Source: Panagrolaimus kolymaensis
Taxonomy: Eukaryota > Nematoda > Chromadorea > Rhabditida > Panagrolaimidae
Assembly (NCBI GenBank): GCA_028622995.1
Contig: JAJQJQ010000040.1
Location: 248,001 to 312,000 of the forward strand
Reading direction: 5' to 3'
DNA: 64,000 nt
Of the stretch, positions 46,701-57,346 are shown piece after piece. Position numbers and translations under genes: made by a program. Under the pieces are notes generated by a model. The model was not told the origin of the DNA. It searched no databases and saw nothing but the letters and a program-made list of their open reading frames with translations. The number at the start of each line of letters is the position of its first letter. The first letter of the stretch is position 1.

Positions 46701-47028
46701 GATTAAAAAGGAACACATGTGATAATGTGTGATGTTATTTAAAAACTGTAGTTACAAAGGCGTGTTATAGCTATATTAAATTTAAAGATATTATTGATTT
46801 AAATTTTTTTTAATAAATGTTAGTGGATGGAGACTCTGTAAAAGCTTTGTGAAGGTTTCATTAAAATAAGCCCTTACCACTTTGACCTGATTGTTGCCTT
46901 TGAAGCCTTTGACGAAGCCTTTTTGCCGTGCATAAAGCTGTTTCTTGATTGGATAATTCTGTTGTATATCCAAATGTATATCGATCTGCCGCTTCCACTG
47001 ATGAATCACGAGTGGTTGTAGCCGACAT
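30366..47028 (-). CDS. plc-1: Phospholipase C-epsilon with long ankyrin/ARM/FERM-like N-terminal region
   Basis: Ras/Rap/Rho-regulated enzyme that cleaves PIP2 to IP3 and diacylglycerol. From the C-terminus: RA2 and tail (30366-31069), RA1 and end of C2 (31109-31740), Y box and C2 start (31808-33862), X box (34382-35174) with both catalytic His ([11 protein letters not shown] and IYHGHTF), EF-hand region, PH-like region (about 36400-36900) and RasGEF/CDC25 (36586-37763). Upstream exons join phase 0 to a FERM F3-like domain ([15 protein letters not shown]), an F2-like region (40216-40535), an ARM-like segment and ankyrin repeats (45556-46164). The RA, C2, X/Y, PH and RasGEF order is diagnostic of PLC-epsilon. 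The first in-frame ATG I can support is at 47028, but the true start is uncertain, and an internal start near 40700 (MESDEKIND) is possible. The total is roughly 3,500 residues, far above human PLCE1 (about 2,300). Contains a 1319-bp tandem duplication. Confidence 0.75.
31808..35174 (-). other. PLC-epsilon X and Y catalytic boxes and C2 start
   Basis: The X box has [19 protein letters not shown] and [23 protein letters not shown] with both general acid/base His residues and the Ca-binding Glu/Asp. A long acidic X-Y linker ([20 protein letters not shown]) follows, which is autoinhibitory in other PLCs. The Y box runs from [15 protein letters not shown] to [26 protein letters not shown]. The intron between the two Y-box exons (32397-33591) contains the ZHP gene on the other strand. 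Confidence 0.85.
32634..33537 (+). CDS. ZHP/RNF212-type RING protein (meiotic SUMO or ubiquitin E3)
   Basis: Meiotic RING protein of the Zip3/ZHP/RNF212 family, which sits on the synaptonemal complex and helps designate crossovers. Exons 32634-32939, 32991-33058 and 33108-33537 give 267 residues. The N-terminus [10 protein letters not shown] starts the family RING with C-x2-C...C-x-H-x2-C-x2-C...C-x2-C (NCPACK). A coiled-coil helix follows ([18 protein letters not shown] to [12 protein letters not shown]). The C-terminal half is Ser/Gln/Arg-rich and disordered. Layout and length match ZHP/RNF212. Which of the nematode ZHP paralogues it is cannot be told. The whole gene lies in an intron of the opposite-strand PLC-epsilon gene. 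Confidence 0.85.
36586..37763 (-). other. RasGEF (CDC25-like) domain exon of PLC-epsilon
   Basis: Opens [20 protein letters not shown] and carries the core blocks [32 protein letters not shown] and [14 protein letters not shown]. In PLC-epsilon this domain activates Rap1. The 3' (low-coordinate) end of the exon already contains the start of the PLC PH-like region. The upstream part of this exon is copied in the 1319-bp duplication. Confidence 0.8.
37157..38475 (+). repeat. 1319-bp tandem duplication, copy 1
   Basis: Starts TATCTGTG and ends AGTTTA. Contains the first two thirds of the RasGEF exon and three upstream exons of the PLC gene. No mismatch to copy 2 was seen by eye across the unit, introns included. 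This copy continues into the intact rest of the RasGEF exon. Confidence 0.9.
38476..39794 (+). repeat. 1319-bp tandem duplication, copy 2
   Basis: Direct tandem copy of 37157-38475. Its RasGEF exon is cut at the junction after GLLNTD and would read INF-stop. Its outer end joins the unique upstream intron (AGTTTA then ATATCC). Confidence 0.9.
38477..39088 (-). pseudogene. Truncated RasGEF exon in duplication copy 2
   Basis: The same sequence as the first 205 residues of the functional RasGEF exon, then a stop three codons past the duplication junction with no donor site. Retaining it in a transcript would truncate the protein before the lipase region. It can be avoided by splicing from a copy-2 exon to the next exon in copy 1. 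Confidence 0.7.
40987..41228. mobile_element. Foldback MITE of about 242 bp in a PLC-epsilon intron
   Basis: Nearly the whole element is one imperfect palindrome. Ends read TTAAAGGGAGTGTCTCAAGC and its reverse complement; inner arms share GGGTGTTCCTAGCCCGAAA and GTAGC...GTAGCACTTTG, around a short poly-T turn. Symmetric boundaries allow a TTAA or a TA target duplication, so a piggyBac- or Tc1/mariner-type origin is possible. No coding capacity. Confidence 0.8.
41886..44226 (-). other. ARM-like and Ser-rich linker segment of the large PLC gene
   Basis: The N-terminal part is helical and repeat-like ([21 protein letters not shown], then [33 protein letters not shown]), consistent with ARM/HEAT helices. 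About 400 Ser/Pro/Lys/Arg-rich residues follow, with basic patches such as KKRKSVREK, and look disordered. I do not recognise a named domain beyond the ARM-like helices. Confidence 0.55.
45544..46170 (-). other. Ankyrin-repeat exon at the start of the large PLC gene
   Basis: Contains ankyrin repeats [54 protein letters not shown] and [11 protein letters not shown]...[11 protein letters not shown], parts of each quoted here, with a Cys-rich insertion (CHCKGNC, CSTC). The DANLVERLL start suggests a further partial repeat. Confidence 0.8.
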
Positions 47029-48447
47029 AACAGACGACCGGGATTCAATTCTTGAAGATGGAATGATTGCAAAATTTTCCTTTAAAAAATGCTTAAAAAT
47101 TTGATATAAACAACAAAAAAAAATGTGAGCATTCACACACGGCTTAAAAAGTATGCAAGCAAAAAATAAGGCCACAGTAAGGAGTTAATTACACTAAAAA
47201 AAATTGAAGATGCACACACAAAAAGAAAACAATGTTGGAACAATTAAAGCTTTTCGTTTTTTTTTTCATCTAGAAGAAACCGGAGCGTCACAAAATATAC
47301 ACGTTTAAGTAAAGTGTGTATGTGCTTACGAATTAAAAAAAATAAGATAAAGAAGTCGAGTGCCTTATTTCAAAATTTTGACAAAAATCCTTCCATCTTT
47401 GGCAAGTGTGAAAGATGAAGAAAAAAAAGATTAAAGTCAAAGCTGTTATCTATTTTTTCCCCTTCTGAATGTATGTATATAAAAATGTGTGGTTCGTTGA
47501 AAAATGAAGAGACAAGTTTAATAACGAAAGACGGTAATTAATATGGAAAATTATTAAAATGCTTCCTGCTAAATTCAATTTAAGCAAACGGCATTCAAGC
47601 GGCAACCGTACCTAGCTAATGATAATGAAGCGGCATGCCAAAATAAATGGGGCTTCTTCTTTAACACTTTTCTTGAACAAATAACAAAAAAAAGCAGACA
47701 ATGAGCGAAAGAATAAAAAAAGGAATTCATTAAGGTTGTAATATATAGAATTATTTTTTGCATCAAAGAGTGCTTCGACAAACACGTGAAGTGTAAGTTC
47801 TATTTTATTTTTGGCGAATGAATAATTTTTTATCCTATTTATTTTGAAAGTAAAATTGTGCGCGTTCGAATGTCATCAAAGCAAAAAAAATGCAATTGAA
47901 AAAAAAGTGAAAAAAGAAAAACGAAAAAAAGTGGCACATTTTGGAATGCCGATGAAGAAGTCCTTTACCCTCATCCTTTGCTGTTACTTCTACTACTTTA
48001 CATACATACTACTTGCCAACGGCATCCTAAGACAACAGGGGATAAAGGATTAAAAAAGTGATTATTAGTTCGTATTTTTTTTAAAGACTAACAGAAAAAA
48101 TGAAATAATGAAGACTTGATGACAAAAAAAATTAATCGACACACATACAACCTCCAAAAGAGGATTATAATCAGAGACGAAAAAGTCGCTAAAGAATTTT
48201 TTCGAAGAAGTCAATTTCTTGAATATCCAATAAAAAGGGGAGAAGTATACTTTAAATATTTTGAAACATCAAAAATATTCAATAACGTTCGAAGCCATAT
48301 TTTTTGCTAAACTTAAATCAAAATAAACAAAAAAGTGTTTTAGTTTTAGAGCAAAAAAACAAACATAATTCGATAAAGTCAATTACGCATTTATTCAAGT
48401 TGTTACATAAAATAAAAAAATACATTAATGATTTCACTTTTACAAAT
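47029..48447. other. Intergenic region, nothing recognised
   Basis: Contains the likely promoter and any 5' non-coding exons of the large PLC gene. It is AT-rich with many A-runs. Short open frames, for example 47844-48053, have no recognisable content. Confidence 0.5.
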
Positions 48448-50711
48448 TTAAGGATGAAGTTCAGGAATGTTTCCGTTTACTCCGTTACCATCGTTAAATT
48501 TCATTTTTGGTTCATCAGTATTTGAACGAACAGATCGAGCAGGTGTTAGTCCAATAGGTGATTGAATAGGGACATCTATAGCAATAGCCCGATAACTTTC
48601 AGGTTCGACAACGCTTAATTGAGGAGATTGAGAAGCTTCTGAACTTTTTGACGGAACAACTTTAGGATTCTTTGATTGTCCTTGAGATGGTTCATGATCA
48701 GGTTCTTTCGGAGATTTCTTGAGATTTGGTTTCATTGGAGCCTTGTTTTTCTCTTTGATAACGTCACAAGAATTCATTTGCTTCTAAAAAACAAAAAAAT
48801 TAAAGAATGTTTGTTTTTCCTTTTTTATTTACTTTAGAAACCTTTTCGTTAGAATTATTTTTAGCTGACGAAGATTGAAGTAAATGTCGCTTTTCTCCAG
48901 AATTTGTTTTTCCATTTTTTCGAGTTTCTACAGGAGCAACTGCAACAACTTCGGGTTTTTGTGGCTTTTGATCTTTCTTGGGTTTTACTTGATATTTACC
49001 ACGACGACGCTTTTTGCACATACAATAAACACACAGAGCAATAGCACATGCAATAATTATGATAATCAAAATAGAAGCTAAAATAATCCAAAGTCCACTA
49101 TCACAATCACCAAAAATATATCCAACATCTTCCAAGAACGTTGTTGAAGTCTTATTGCATTTTGGTAAAGTTGTTGAAACGAATGTTGCACTTGTTGTTG
49201 AGACGTCTAAAGTTATAAAACGATTAAGGATTTTAATAGCAATAAAAAAAACTTGCTTGATAAATTCAATAATGGTCTGGTCGAAGAAAGATTAGATGTT
49301 GTTGAGTTTGGATCTGTCGCGTTTTCCACTGATGTCGTGGATGATGAATTTAGCATTGAAGGTTCTAAAAAATAATAACTTTTAGATTAACAAAAGCTTA
49401 CTAATTGTAATCGAAAAAATAAACTAACCAGTTGTTTGTGGACCCTTTCCAACTAAAGATTTTGTACGCACCCAACGTTGTACTTTGCCGTGATCGAAAG
49501 AGCCATTTCCCAAATGTTTAGGTTTTGAAGTCAATTCAAGTAGAGCATTTGTCGATGGTTGTTTAATAGGGAACATTGATAGAAGAGCCATCATCAAATT
49601 GTAAATAAAACCTGAATCATCTTCTTCCATTGTTTCATCTTGAGGTTTTTTAGCTATGGATTTGGTTCGTTTCCACCAAGTATTTGTTGTCGAAATTAAT
49701 TGAGATTCGTCAGACATCCTTTTCAATCGAATATAAAGAGAACCAAGAACAGGATTGTTGACAGCTACATTATGAGCTTGATGAAGTTGTTGTAGTGAAT
49801 CTTCATGAAAAATCCAATTTTCCTTAGGTTCAAAATGCAGGAGAGTTTCAATAATGGCGAAATCAACATTTGTGGTGTCAATGGAAGGATTATCCAAATC
49901 TGGAGGACGTCGATGACCATGAACCCAGAAAACAGTTAAGTGAAAGTTTTGGAGTTGCAAAATTTCTTCAATATTGCAAGTTCCAAGCGTGTCATGAAAC
50001 AAGAGTCCAAGAACAATATGAAGTTTTTCTTCTCCGTCATATTCAGAAGCGCATTTTCGAAGTGTTTCAAGGATACCGCAAAGTGTTCTATCTTTTGGAG
50101 GAGCTGGAAAAAAAAGTATTACTGTAAGCAATTATTTTCTTAAAATTTTTTTTTATGAATTGGAATCTATTCCATTGACTCATTTATCAAAGATTCAAAA
50201 AAATGGTTCTGATTTTTGATTGATTATATTGGAGTAATGGCAAAAAAGTCTAATAAATTCACTTTGTAATTTAATATTTTTTTTATCAAAATAAAAAAGA
50301 AAACTTACATGTCATATCAGCAGCAGCCGACCGAATATTTTCAGTTACATCATCATTTTTAAAAGTCTTGCATATTTTCTTTTGAACATCAGCTTTCCAC
50401 GCATCCATTTGAACTTTGATATGGCGTTCTTTCAAAGCACAAGAAAGTTGATGAGACATATGAGCATGACTTTCAACCTATAAAATATATCATCTATAAT
50501 ATACCAAGAAATAAAAATGAAAAAAAAAACATACGCCAACAGCTCCAGTGTCTGCTTCAATAACAACGGCAACATGAATGGGAGGCTCATTTGGTGTCGA
50601 TGATGGAGAATTACATGATGGAAAAAGATTTACTTGATGCCATGGCATTGATTGCAACAAAGATGGAATTACAAATAGAGCAGTTAAAAGCAACCAAGCT
50701 GAAAGCTTCAT
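48448..50711 (-). CDS. Type I membrane protein of unknown function
   Basis: The ATG at 50711 gives a signal peptide (MKLSAWLLLTALFVIPSLLQS). The ectodomain of about 400 residues contains a possible alpha/beta fold (HVAVVIEADTGAVG, KLHIVLGLLFHDTLG, FHLTVFWVHGHRRPPDLD) with several cysteines, then a Ser/Thr stalk (STTSVENATDPNSTT). A membrane helix (GLWIILASILIIIIIACAIA) and a long basic, Pro/Ser-rich cytosolic tail ending IPELHP follow. About seven exons are seen. The hydrophobic strands recall a vWA-like fold but no MIDAS motif (DxSxS) is present. I do not recognise the family. It may be nematode-restricted. Confidence 0.75.
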
Positions 50712-51626
50712 TTTTTGCAAAAGTGATTATAAAAATGTGATCAAACAAAGCAATCATTGAAAAAATAAAAATTTGAAATTTGCATAAAATTTCGCAAGTA
50801 TCATAATGGCTTTCTTTTTTTAAAATCCAATTCATTAAAAAATTTATTCATTTTTTCAGTAACAATCAACAATCTAAATAGCCCAATTTTAAAGAAAATA
50901 ACTAAAGTAAAAATTAGTTTCAAATTATTCAGTTCTTGTTAAAATTCCATTAGTTTCTTAAAATTTTGAGATTGTTTTTATAATTAATCATTTTGATACA
51001 GAATTTTTTGCATTTAAATGATTATTTCTCTTAACCTTTTTTTAGTTCTTGGTTTCGTGTGTTTTCTTCGGCGTTCCTTTTCATTTTATCTCCTTTCTTT
51101 TTTTCTTCATCAAAATGGGTATCCCCAAAAGTAAACTGTGTTTTCTGTTCTTCCTTTTTTGTAATAAAAAATTATTTTAGTTTTTCATTGAAAATATTTT
51201 CTCAAGAAAGTTATTTTAATATGATGAATAGGGTAAATAGTTTACTTTCTTATGTCATAAAAAATTATTTTCAACTAAAAAAGATGATTTTGACTAAAGC
51301 ACATTACACATTCATACACAATTAATGTTATCGTGACAACAACCAACCATTGAAACCACAAAAAACAGGTTTGAATGAAAAACGATCAAAGAGATCGGAA
51401 CTGCTGCCGCTACATTTTTATGGCAAATATTTTGGGGAAATACTTTAAACGACCACGAAAAATGAGTTGATATATTGGAGTAAAAAAAGTATAGATTTAT
51501 AGAAATATATTTAAAAAAAAGGTGGGACGAGGAAGTTTTAAATAAAAAAGTCGTAAATAATTTCCTTATTTTAATCGGAATACACAATAGAAAATAATTG
51601 AGTTTTGAGCCAATTGAGCCTTAAAA
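50712..51626. other. Divergent intergenic region upstream of the ammonium transporter
   Basis: About 900 bp of AT-rich sequence between divergent genes. Open frames such as 51059-51325 are Phe/Ser-rich noise. No specific site is identified. Confidence 0.5.
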
Positions 51627-54037
51627 ATGGCCGAAACTGAAATAATTGCCAATTTAACTGCAGCTGTGAGCTTGCTTGAAAATAAACTAGAAGAAGTTCA
51701 AGCTGATGCAATTGCAAATAATAATGCTTTCTTTATGTGTTCCATGGCTCTCATAATTTTTTGTAAGTTTGTTTCGCCACCATTTAAGCTAGCGTAAATC
51801 TTTGAGCATTCAAAAAGTTTATTGGCTAAAATTTTTGAGTGTTTTTAAAAGCGTACCATAGTTTTACGCTTGGCCGGTATCTGTTTAAATCATAACGCAA
51901 ATGTTTTCAGTTATGCAATGTGGGTTTGCTTTTCTTGAAGCTGGAGCAGTTCGAAGTAAAAATACAACAAATATTTTAATTAAAAATGTTTTGGATTCAT
52001 GCATAGTAATAATCGCCTATTGGTGAGATTTATATTTAATATGACAGCGTTAATGTTAATTAAATTTTCACCATTAATTATTTTTTTAGGAGCCTCGGTT
52101 GGGCTTTTGCTTATGGAGGAGATGGAACATCCACTTTGAGCCCTTTCATTGGAACATCCGGATTTTTCTTAAATGGTGTCACTGATTATCCCAAATTCTT
52201 CTTCCAATATGTCTTTGCCGCCACGGCTGCAACCATTGTTTCTGGTGCTGTTGTTGAACGATGCGAATTTATTACATACCTCGTATATTGTACCGTAATT
52301 TCAGGTAAAAGAATATAGAATGTTCTTTAAAATATCTCTTTTGCTTTAGCGCTTGTTTATCCTGTTTTAACTCACTGGGGTTGGTCAGGCGTAGGTTGGT
52401 TCGCCAATGGTATAACCATCGGAAATGCAACCACCACTTACATTGATTTTGCTGGAGCTGGTATGGTTCATTTATGCGGTGGTACTATTAGCTTTTTCGC
52501 GGCATACATGATTGGCCCACGAATTGGACGCTTTGTTGATAAAACAGATGCTGAAGTTGCAAGCCCTGAAATTCAAGGACATTCAGTGCCTGTAAGTATT
52601 TTTTTAAACCCAATAATTATAATTTTCTACTTTTTAATTAATCACTTTATTATAAAAGTCAAAGAATATTACATAGAAAGGTCTTTTGAGGAATTTATGG
52701 AAGCTAATCTCCAGTAGCATCGTAGGAAAAAAATATGACATTTTGGGAAATAAATTTAAAATTATAAATATTTTAGTTTGCTGCTCTTGGAGGCTTTATT
52801 TTGATGTTCGGGTTTTTGGCTTTCAATGGTGGATCCACAAGTGATATTTCAACCCATGATATTGGTAAAACTGTTGCCCTTGCAATGTCTAACACAATTA
52901 TGAGTGGTGCATTTGCTGCCCTTGTTTATCTTTTAATTCATTATATCACAAATGGAAAATGGACTTTATTATTAACCATTAATGCATGCTTAGGTAAGCT
53001 CTTAAAAATTAATAATCAAATAAAAAAGTGGTACAGTTGTGCTTATTTCAAAGGAAAAGCTAACAAATAAATTAAAACAATTAATTGTGGTTTGATTTAA
53101 AACAAAGATATTATCATTTTCTAAATCAATAATTTCATTTTAGCTGGAATGGTTTCTGCCTGTGGAGCTTGTAACAATATGCATCCTTGGGCAGCGGGCG
53201 TAACAGGAACTGGAGCGAGCCTATTTTATCTTGGTCTTAGTAAACTTATGGTTAAGCTTCGAATTGATGATCCATTGGATGCATTCGCGGTTCACGCTGG
53301 AGGCGGGTTATGGGGTTTAATTGCTGCATGCCTTTTCTCTCGATCTGGTATCGTTTATGCTGTGGCCAATTCTATCAGTGGAAATGAATCTCATGTTGAT
53401 TTTGCATTTGCTCAACTTGGATGGAATCTTATTTGTGCTCTTGCAATAATTATTTGGTCCACCATTACGATGGTTCCTGTTTTTTGGACTCTCAAAAAAA
53501 TGGGGATCTTCCGTGTTCCTCCAGAAGTCGAAATTAAAGGACTCGATATTTTTAAGGTAATCAATAAAAAGCGGCACGGCCTATTAATCACCCATTTTTT
53601 AGCATGGTGAAGCCGCTTATCCCATTGCTGCGTATGGCCATGGTTGGGCTGAAGATATTCAAGCTATAAGCGGGCATAAAATGTCATTTTCTGCTCTTGC
53701 CGAAATTTCCATTGAAGAACTTGCAAGTGCATATGAAAGGAAGACCAGCGTGCTTCCTAAAGTCGACTCACGAAAATTAAGCTTTTATCATAATCGTCAA
53801 AGATATGAACATCCAGAAGGTCATAAAATTGATATGCAAAATGGAAATATGGTCGGCTTTTTTTCTTCCTTTTAAATAAAAAAATTTTTACAACATTTTT
53901 TGTTTCAGAAATCAAATGGTGCATCATCTAATGAAAAACCGTGTGCAACTGGGCCATTTTTAGGTATTACGGTGAATGGTGTAAAGAATGACGGAACTTC
54001 GCCCCCGAACATCGAAGGATGTAAATTAAATGCATAA
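51627..54037 (+). CDS. Ammonium transporter, AMT/Rh superfamily (AMT type)
   Basis: Plasma-membrane ammonium/ammonia channel with eleven membrane helices and a cytosolic C-terminal tail. The ATG at 51627 opens MAETEIIANLTAAV. Blocks in order: MQCGFAFLEAGAVRSKN, WAFAYGGDG, HWGWSGVGW, the first pore His in GAGMVHLCGG, FNGGSTSDIS, MVSACGACNNM and the second pore His in DAFAVHAGGGLWG. Both twin histidines are present, so conduction should be intact. About eight exons are seen. The tail after WTLKKMGIFRVPPEVEIKG is hydrophilic and ends CKLNA. C. elegans has several AMT paralogues (amt-1 to amt-4); which one this is cannot be told. A START-domain gene follows 286 bp later on the same strand. Confidence 0.93.
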
Positions 54038-54323
54038 TAAAAAATAATATAAATAAAAAGACAAGTGTATATTTCCTGTAATAATTTTGTGTTTTAAACG
54101 TCGAAACAATAAACCTTATATTAGAAAAAAAATCATATATCAGCAATTAAATGAAAAGGTACTACCACGCAAATGGAAAAATGGGCCAGACTTGTCATTT
54201 CATTTCTTATCAAAATGCTATCTTTCTTTCGAGCCACTGTTCGCATTATATTATGTGAGTAGTATAATAAAAAAAATTTAATTTAAAACAATAAAAACTC
54301 TTGTCACATAGTTAAAAGAAATT

Positions 54324-55321
54324 ATGGCAGCTTCCATTGAAATTCATGGAATTGAAGATATTTTGGATGAAAAAAATATTGAAGTTGGCCTGCTGATTTT
54401 TAAAATAAATTATTTAATTTCTTAATTTTAGTTTGATCAAATTTTAAAAACATCAAAAGAAGTGTTTGACGAAGCTTTTGATCTTTATAATGACCCAAAC
54501 TTTGAAAATTATGAAGGATGGAAAAAAGAAGCGGGAACGGATACCACATCAATTCATAGTCGACAAATGGCTTATGGTAAATTGGTTGCTTTAAGAGTAA
54601 GTAAAATTTTAGTTTTCAAAATTAAAAGAAAAAATTTAGGCAACAATACCTTGGAATTTTGACAATGTTTTTCATACACAATGGTATGGTCTTGAAGATG
54701 TAAGAAGCAAAAATAAGTCTAAATAAATAATTTTAAAATATCTTTTTTTAGGTCGCATCTTGGAATGAAAACATTGTATTCTCGAATACTCTTAAAAAGC
54801 TTACCAACCATGTTGACATTGTTCATGTAAGTTTGTTTGTTTACCCATTTGTAGCAAAGTTTTTACCATTGTACTTTTAACAAAAATTATAGTATGCAAA
54901 TAAAGACGTTTTAATGGTTAAATCACGTGATTATGTTGCAAGTCGAATTTGGCGTCGAGTTGATGATAGTTATTATTTGGTTGCCCGAAGTGTGGATTTC
55001 CCAAATCTCCCTGAAGATAAAGATCGAATTCGAGCAATTATTCACATGGGAGCGGGTCGATATCGCCAGCACCCGGAAAACCCCGAAATGACGCAAGTTG
55101 ATCTTATGTTATCAATCGACTTTGGTGGCTATATTCCAAAATCTATTATTAACGCTGTAAGTGGTGGTGATCTTTCACTTCTTTTGCTATTAAAAAAAGT
55201 AAAAAGGAAAGTGTATTTATTGAAAAAGGTTATTTTTCAGGTTATGGGTAAATTAATTATAAAAGACTTTGAAGAAACTCGAAAACATTTGATGGCTATG
55301 AAAAATAAAAGTAATAACTAA
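54324..55321 (+). CDS. START-domain lipid-transfer protein (STARD-like)
   Basis: A soluble protein of about 220-240 residues made of a single START domain, which carries sterol or another lipid in a helix-grip pocket. The ATG at 54324 gives MAASIEIHGIEDILDE. Blocks include YEGWKKEAGTDTTSIHSRQM, WNENIVFSNTLKKLTNHVDIVHY, the typical SRDYVASRIWRRVDDSYYL and ARSVDF strands, and IDFGGYIPKSIINAVMG in the C-terminal helix. About five exons are seen. No MENTAL or membrane region is present. Resemblance to the STARD1/3 group is only at fold level. Position 286 bp behind the AMT gene suggests co-transcription. Confidence 0.82.
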
Positions 55322-55542
55322 AAAATTATTTTATGGACAATGAAAAAATAAATGGAATGATGCAAAAATAAAAAAATCACTCGGGTTTTGTAATTAAGAT
55401 TTAGAATTTTAAAAAATAATTGAAATTTTTTGCACTCGGATTTAAAAATTTAAAAAATTAAACGAAAATTGAACAGAGTATAGTAAATAGTGGTTATCAG
55501 ATCAAATAAATATAAGAAAGCTATAAAAATTTTAATAGATTT

Positions 55543-57096
55543 CTAAAAAGTTGTTTCAAGTATGAGAAAATGATCAACAAATTTTTGTAATCGTTTAACT
55601 CCATTTTTTAATGTAATGGTTGACGCTTCGATGGGTTTCTCGTTATCGCCATCAGTTTCTGGAATTTTTCCAAATTCTCCATCAACGCTTTCAATAATGG
55701 TTTCACGAAGTTTACGAGCTGCATCTTTATTTGCAAAAAATGTGGTATCTTCGGAAGGCATGAGCAAGCGAACTCGTAAAAGAGTTTTCGCTTTCATCCC
55801 CTTTGATTTTGCTCGAAGCCCCGCGCATTCAATCCGACTAATAACTCGAAAACATTCTTTTAAACTTGTGGTAAGTTTTTCAGCCTAAAATTTTTCTTTA
55901 ATTTTAATAAAGGATACTAAAAAAAATTTACCGCATTAAAGGTTTCGAAACTGCATAGGGATGAAATTCCCCAATTTGTTTCGGATTCAAAACTTTCAAG
56001 TTCAGGAAATGCTTGTAAAATATATTCAAAAACATCTTCCAAATTTGTAGTATAATTAATTTTACAAAATAAATGCTTTACAAATGGAGAAGGAATGATG
56101 GAACTAAAAATTTAAAAAATGCAACAACAAAAAAACATGGAAAGAAAATACTCTTCTTTAGGGCGGCCAAATTTAAATCGAATAACTAAATAAACATTTT
56201 CAGCTTCAATCTTTGAAAATAATTTACTGGGTTTAAAATAATTTGCTTTTATATGAAGATTATCAGCTTTTAAAATTTTTTCTTGATCCTATAATTGATT
56301 TTTTTTTAAAATATATATAATTTTAAATCAAAAATTTGTACCATTAAGAAATCAGCTTCATCATACTTTAAGTATAAATGTTCCATTTTAATCGAGGCCA
56401 GGTCATCTAAACATTTGGGTAGAGTCATACCAGGCATTCGAAGAACTTTTAAAGAATTAGTTTTAACACATCTCGAAATTAGATCCGAATAAAGTTGAAC
56501 TTGTTCTTCACTCAATAAATCCACTTCACCATCTTCTAAATCATCCACTGAAGATTGCTGGAAAAATGCAATCTCCGATAATGCTAAATTTTAAAAGAAG
56601 TTTAACAAATTTTATAATTATTTTAAACTCAACAATCAAAAAGACTAAGTTGTTTAATAAAATGAAGTTCTTTAGGAGTTGAGTTGCTATCAACTGGAAT
56701 ATTAACTGTGCTTATAGCATCTCTCAAATGGCTACAAATAAAATTAAATACGGGTAATTCATCAGTATAAACCATCCTTGAATCTTGATCGGGCTTGGGT
56801 GTACGTAATTCAACTCTTTGTCCAGCAAAAGTTAACACAGAAAAATGTGCCAAAACTCGTTTAACACTTTCATTCGAATTGTTTCCTAGCAACTTTAAAT
56901 TGGATTTTTTTTTTTTGAAATCATATAAGCAAGGAAAACGTACGCAAAAACGAAAATGTGATGGAAGTAAACGAGCTGCAATAATTTGACCTTTTGAATT
57001 ACATTCTGGTGAATCAAAAAGGGTACTTTCAAATATGGCTGAAAGGGAGCCATCCGTAGGCCGTTCCAGATCAAAGCCTTCCAATGCCCCAGACAT
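55543..57096 (-). CDS. Protein of unknown function, C-terminal strand/helix repeats
   Basis: The ATG at 57096 opens MSGALEGFDLERPTDG. About six exons give roughly 440 residues. The first part is mixed and basic (DFKKKKSNLKLLG). Later parts alternate short Leu/Ile strands with helices (LKVLRMPGMTLPKCLDDLASI, MEHLYLKYDEADFL, NVYLVIRFKFGR), a pattern reminiscent of the F-box-associated FTH/DUF38 repeats common in nematodes. I see no convincing F-box. No signal peptide or membrane segment is visible. It lies 250 bp downstream of gcn-1 on the same strand. Real gene, function unknown. Confidence 0.65.
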
Positions 57097-57346
57097 CTAA
57101 GAAAAACAAAGAATATTTTAATATTCCGTAGAAGAAAACAACAACAGTAATAATCTGTTGGTAACAGAAATTTTTCGTGGCCCGTACAATAATTATAATA
57201 AATAAAATTTATAAAATTTTAACAAAAAAGCTTCAACAATAACAAGTTTATAAATATATTTAAGAACCGTCTAAAAATCAAAATCAACCATTTTTTAAAA
57301 TTTAATAATGCAACAAAAAAATTCTTGGCTTCTTTTTGCAAATTTT

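Noticed and set aside
47844..48310. Short plus-strand open frames upstream of the PLC gene
   Set aside because: Lys/Asn/Phe-rich chance frames with no homology or paired splice sites.
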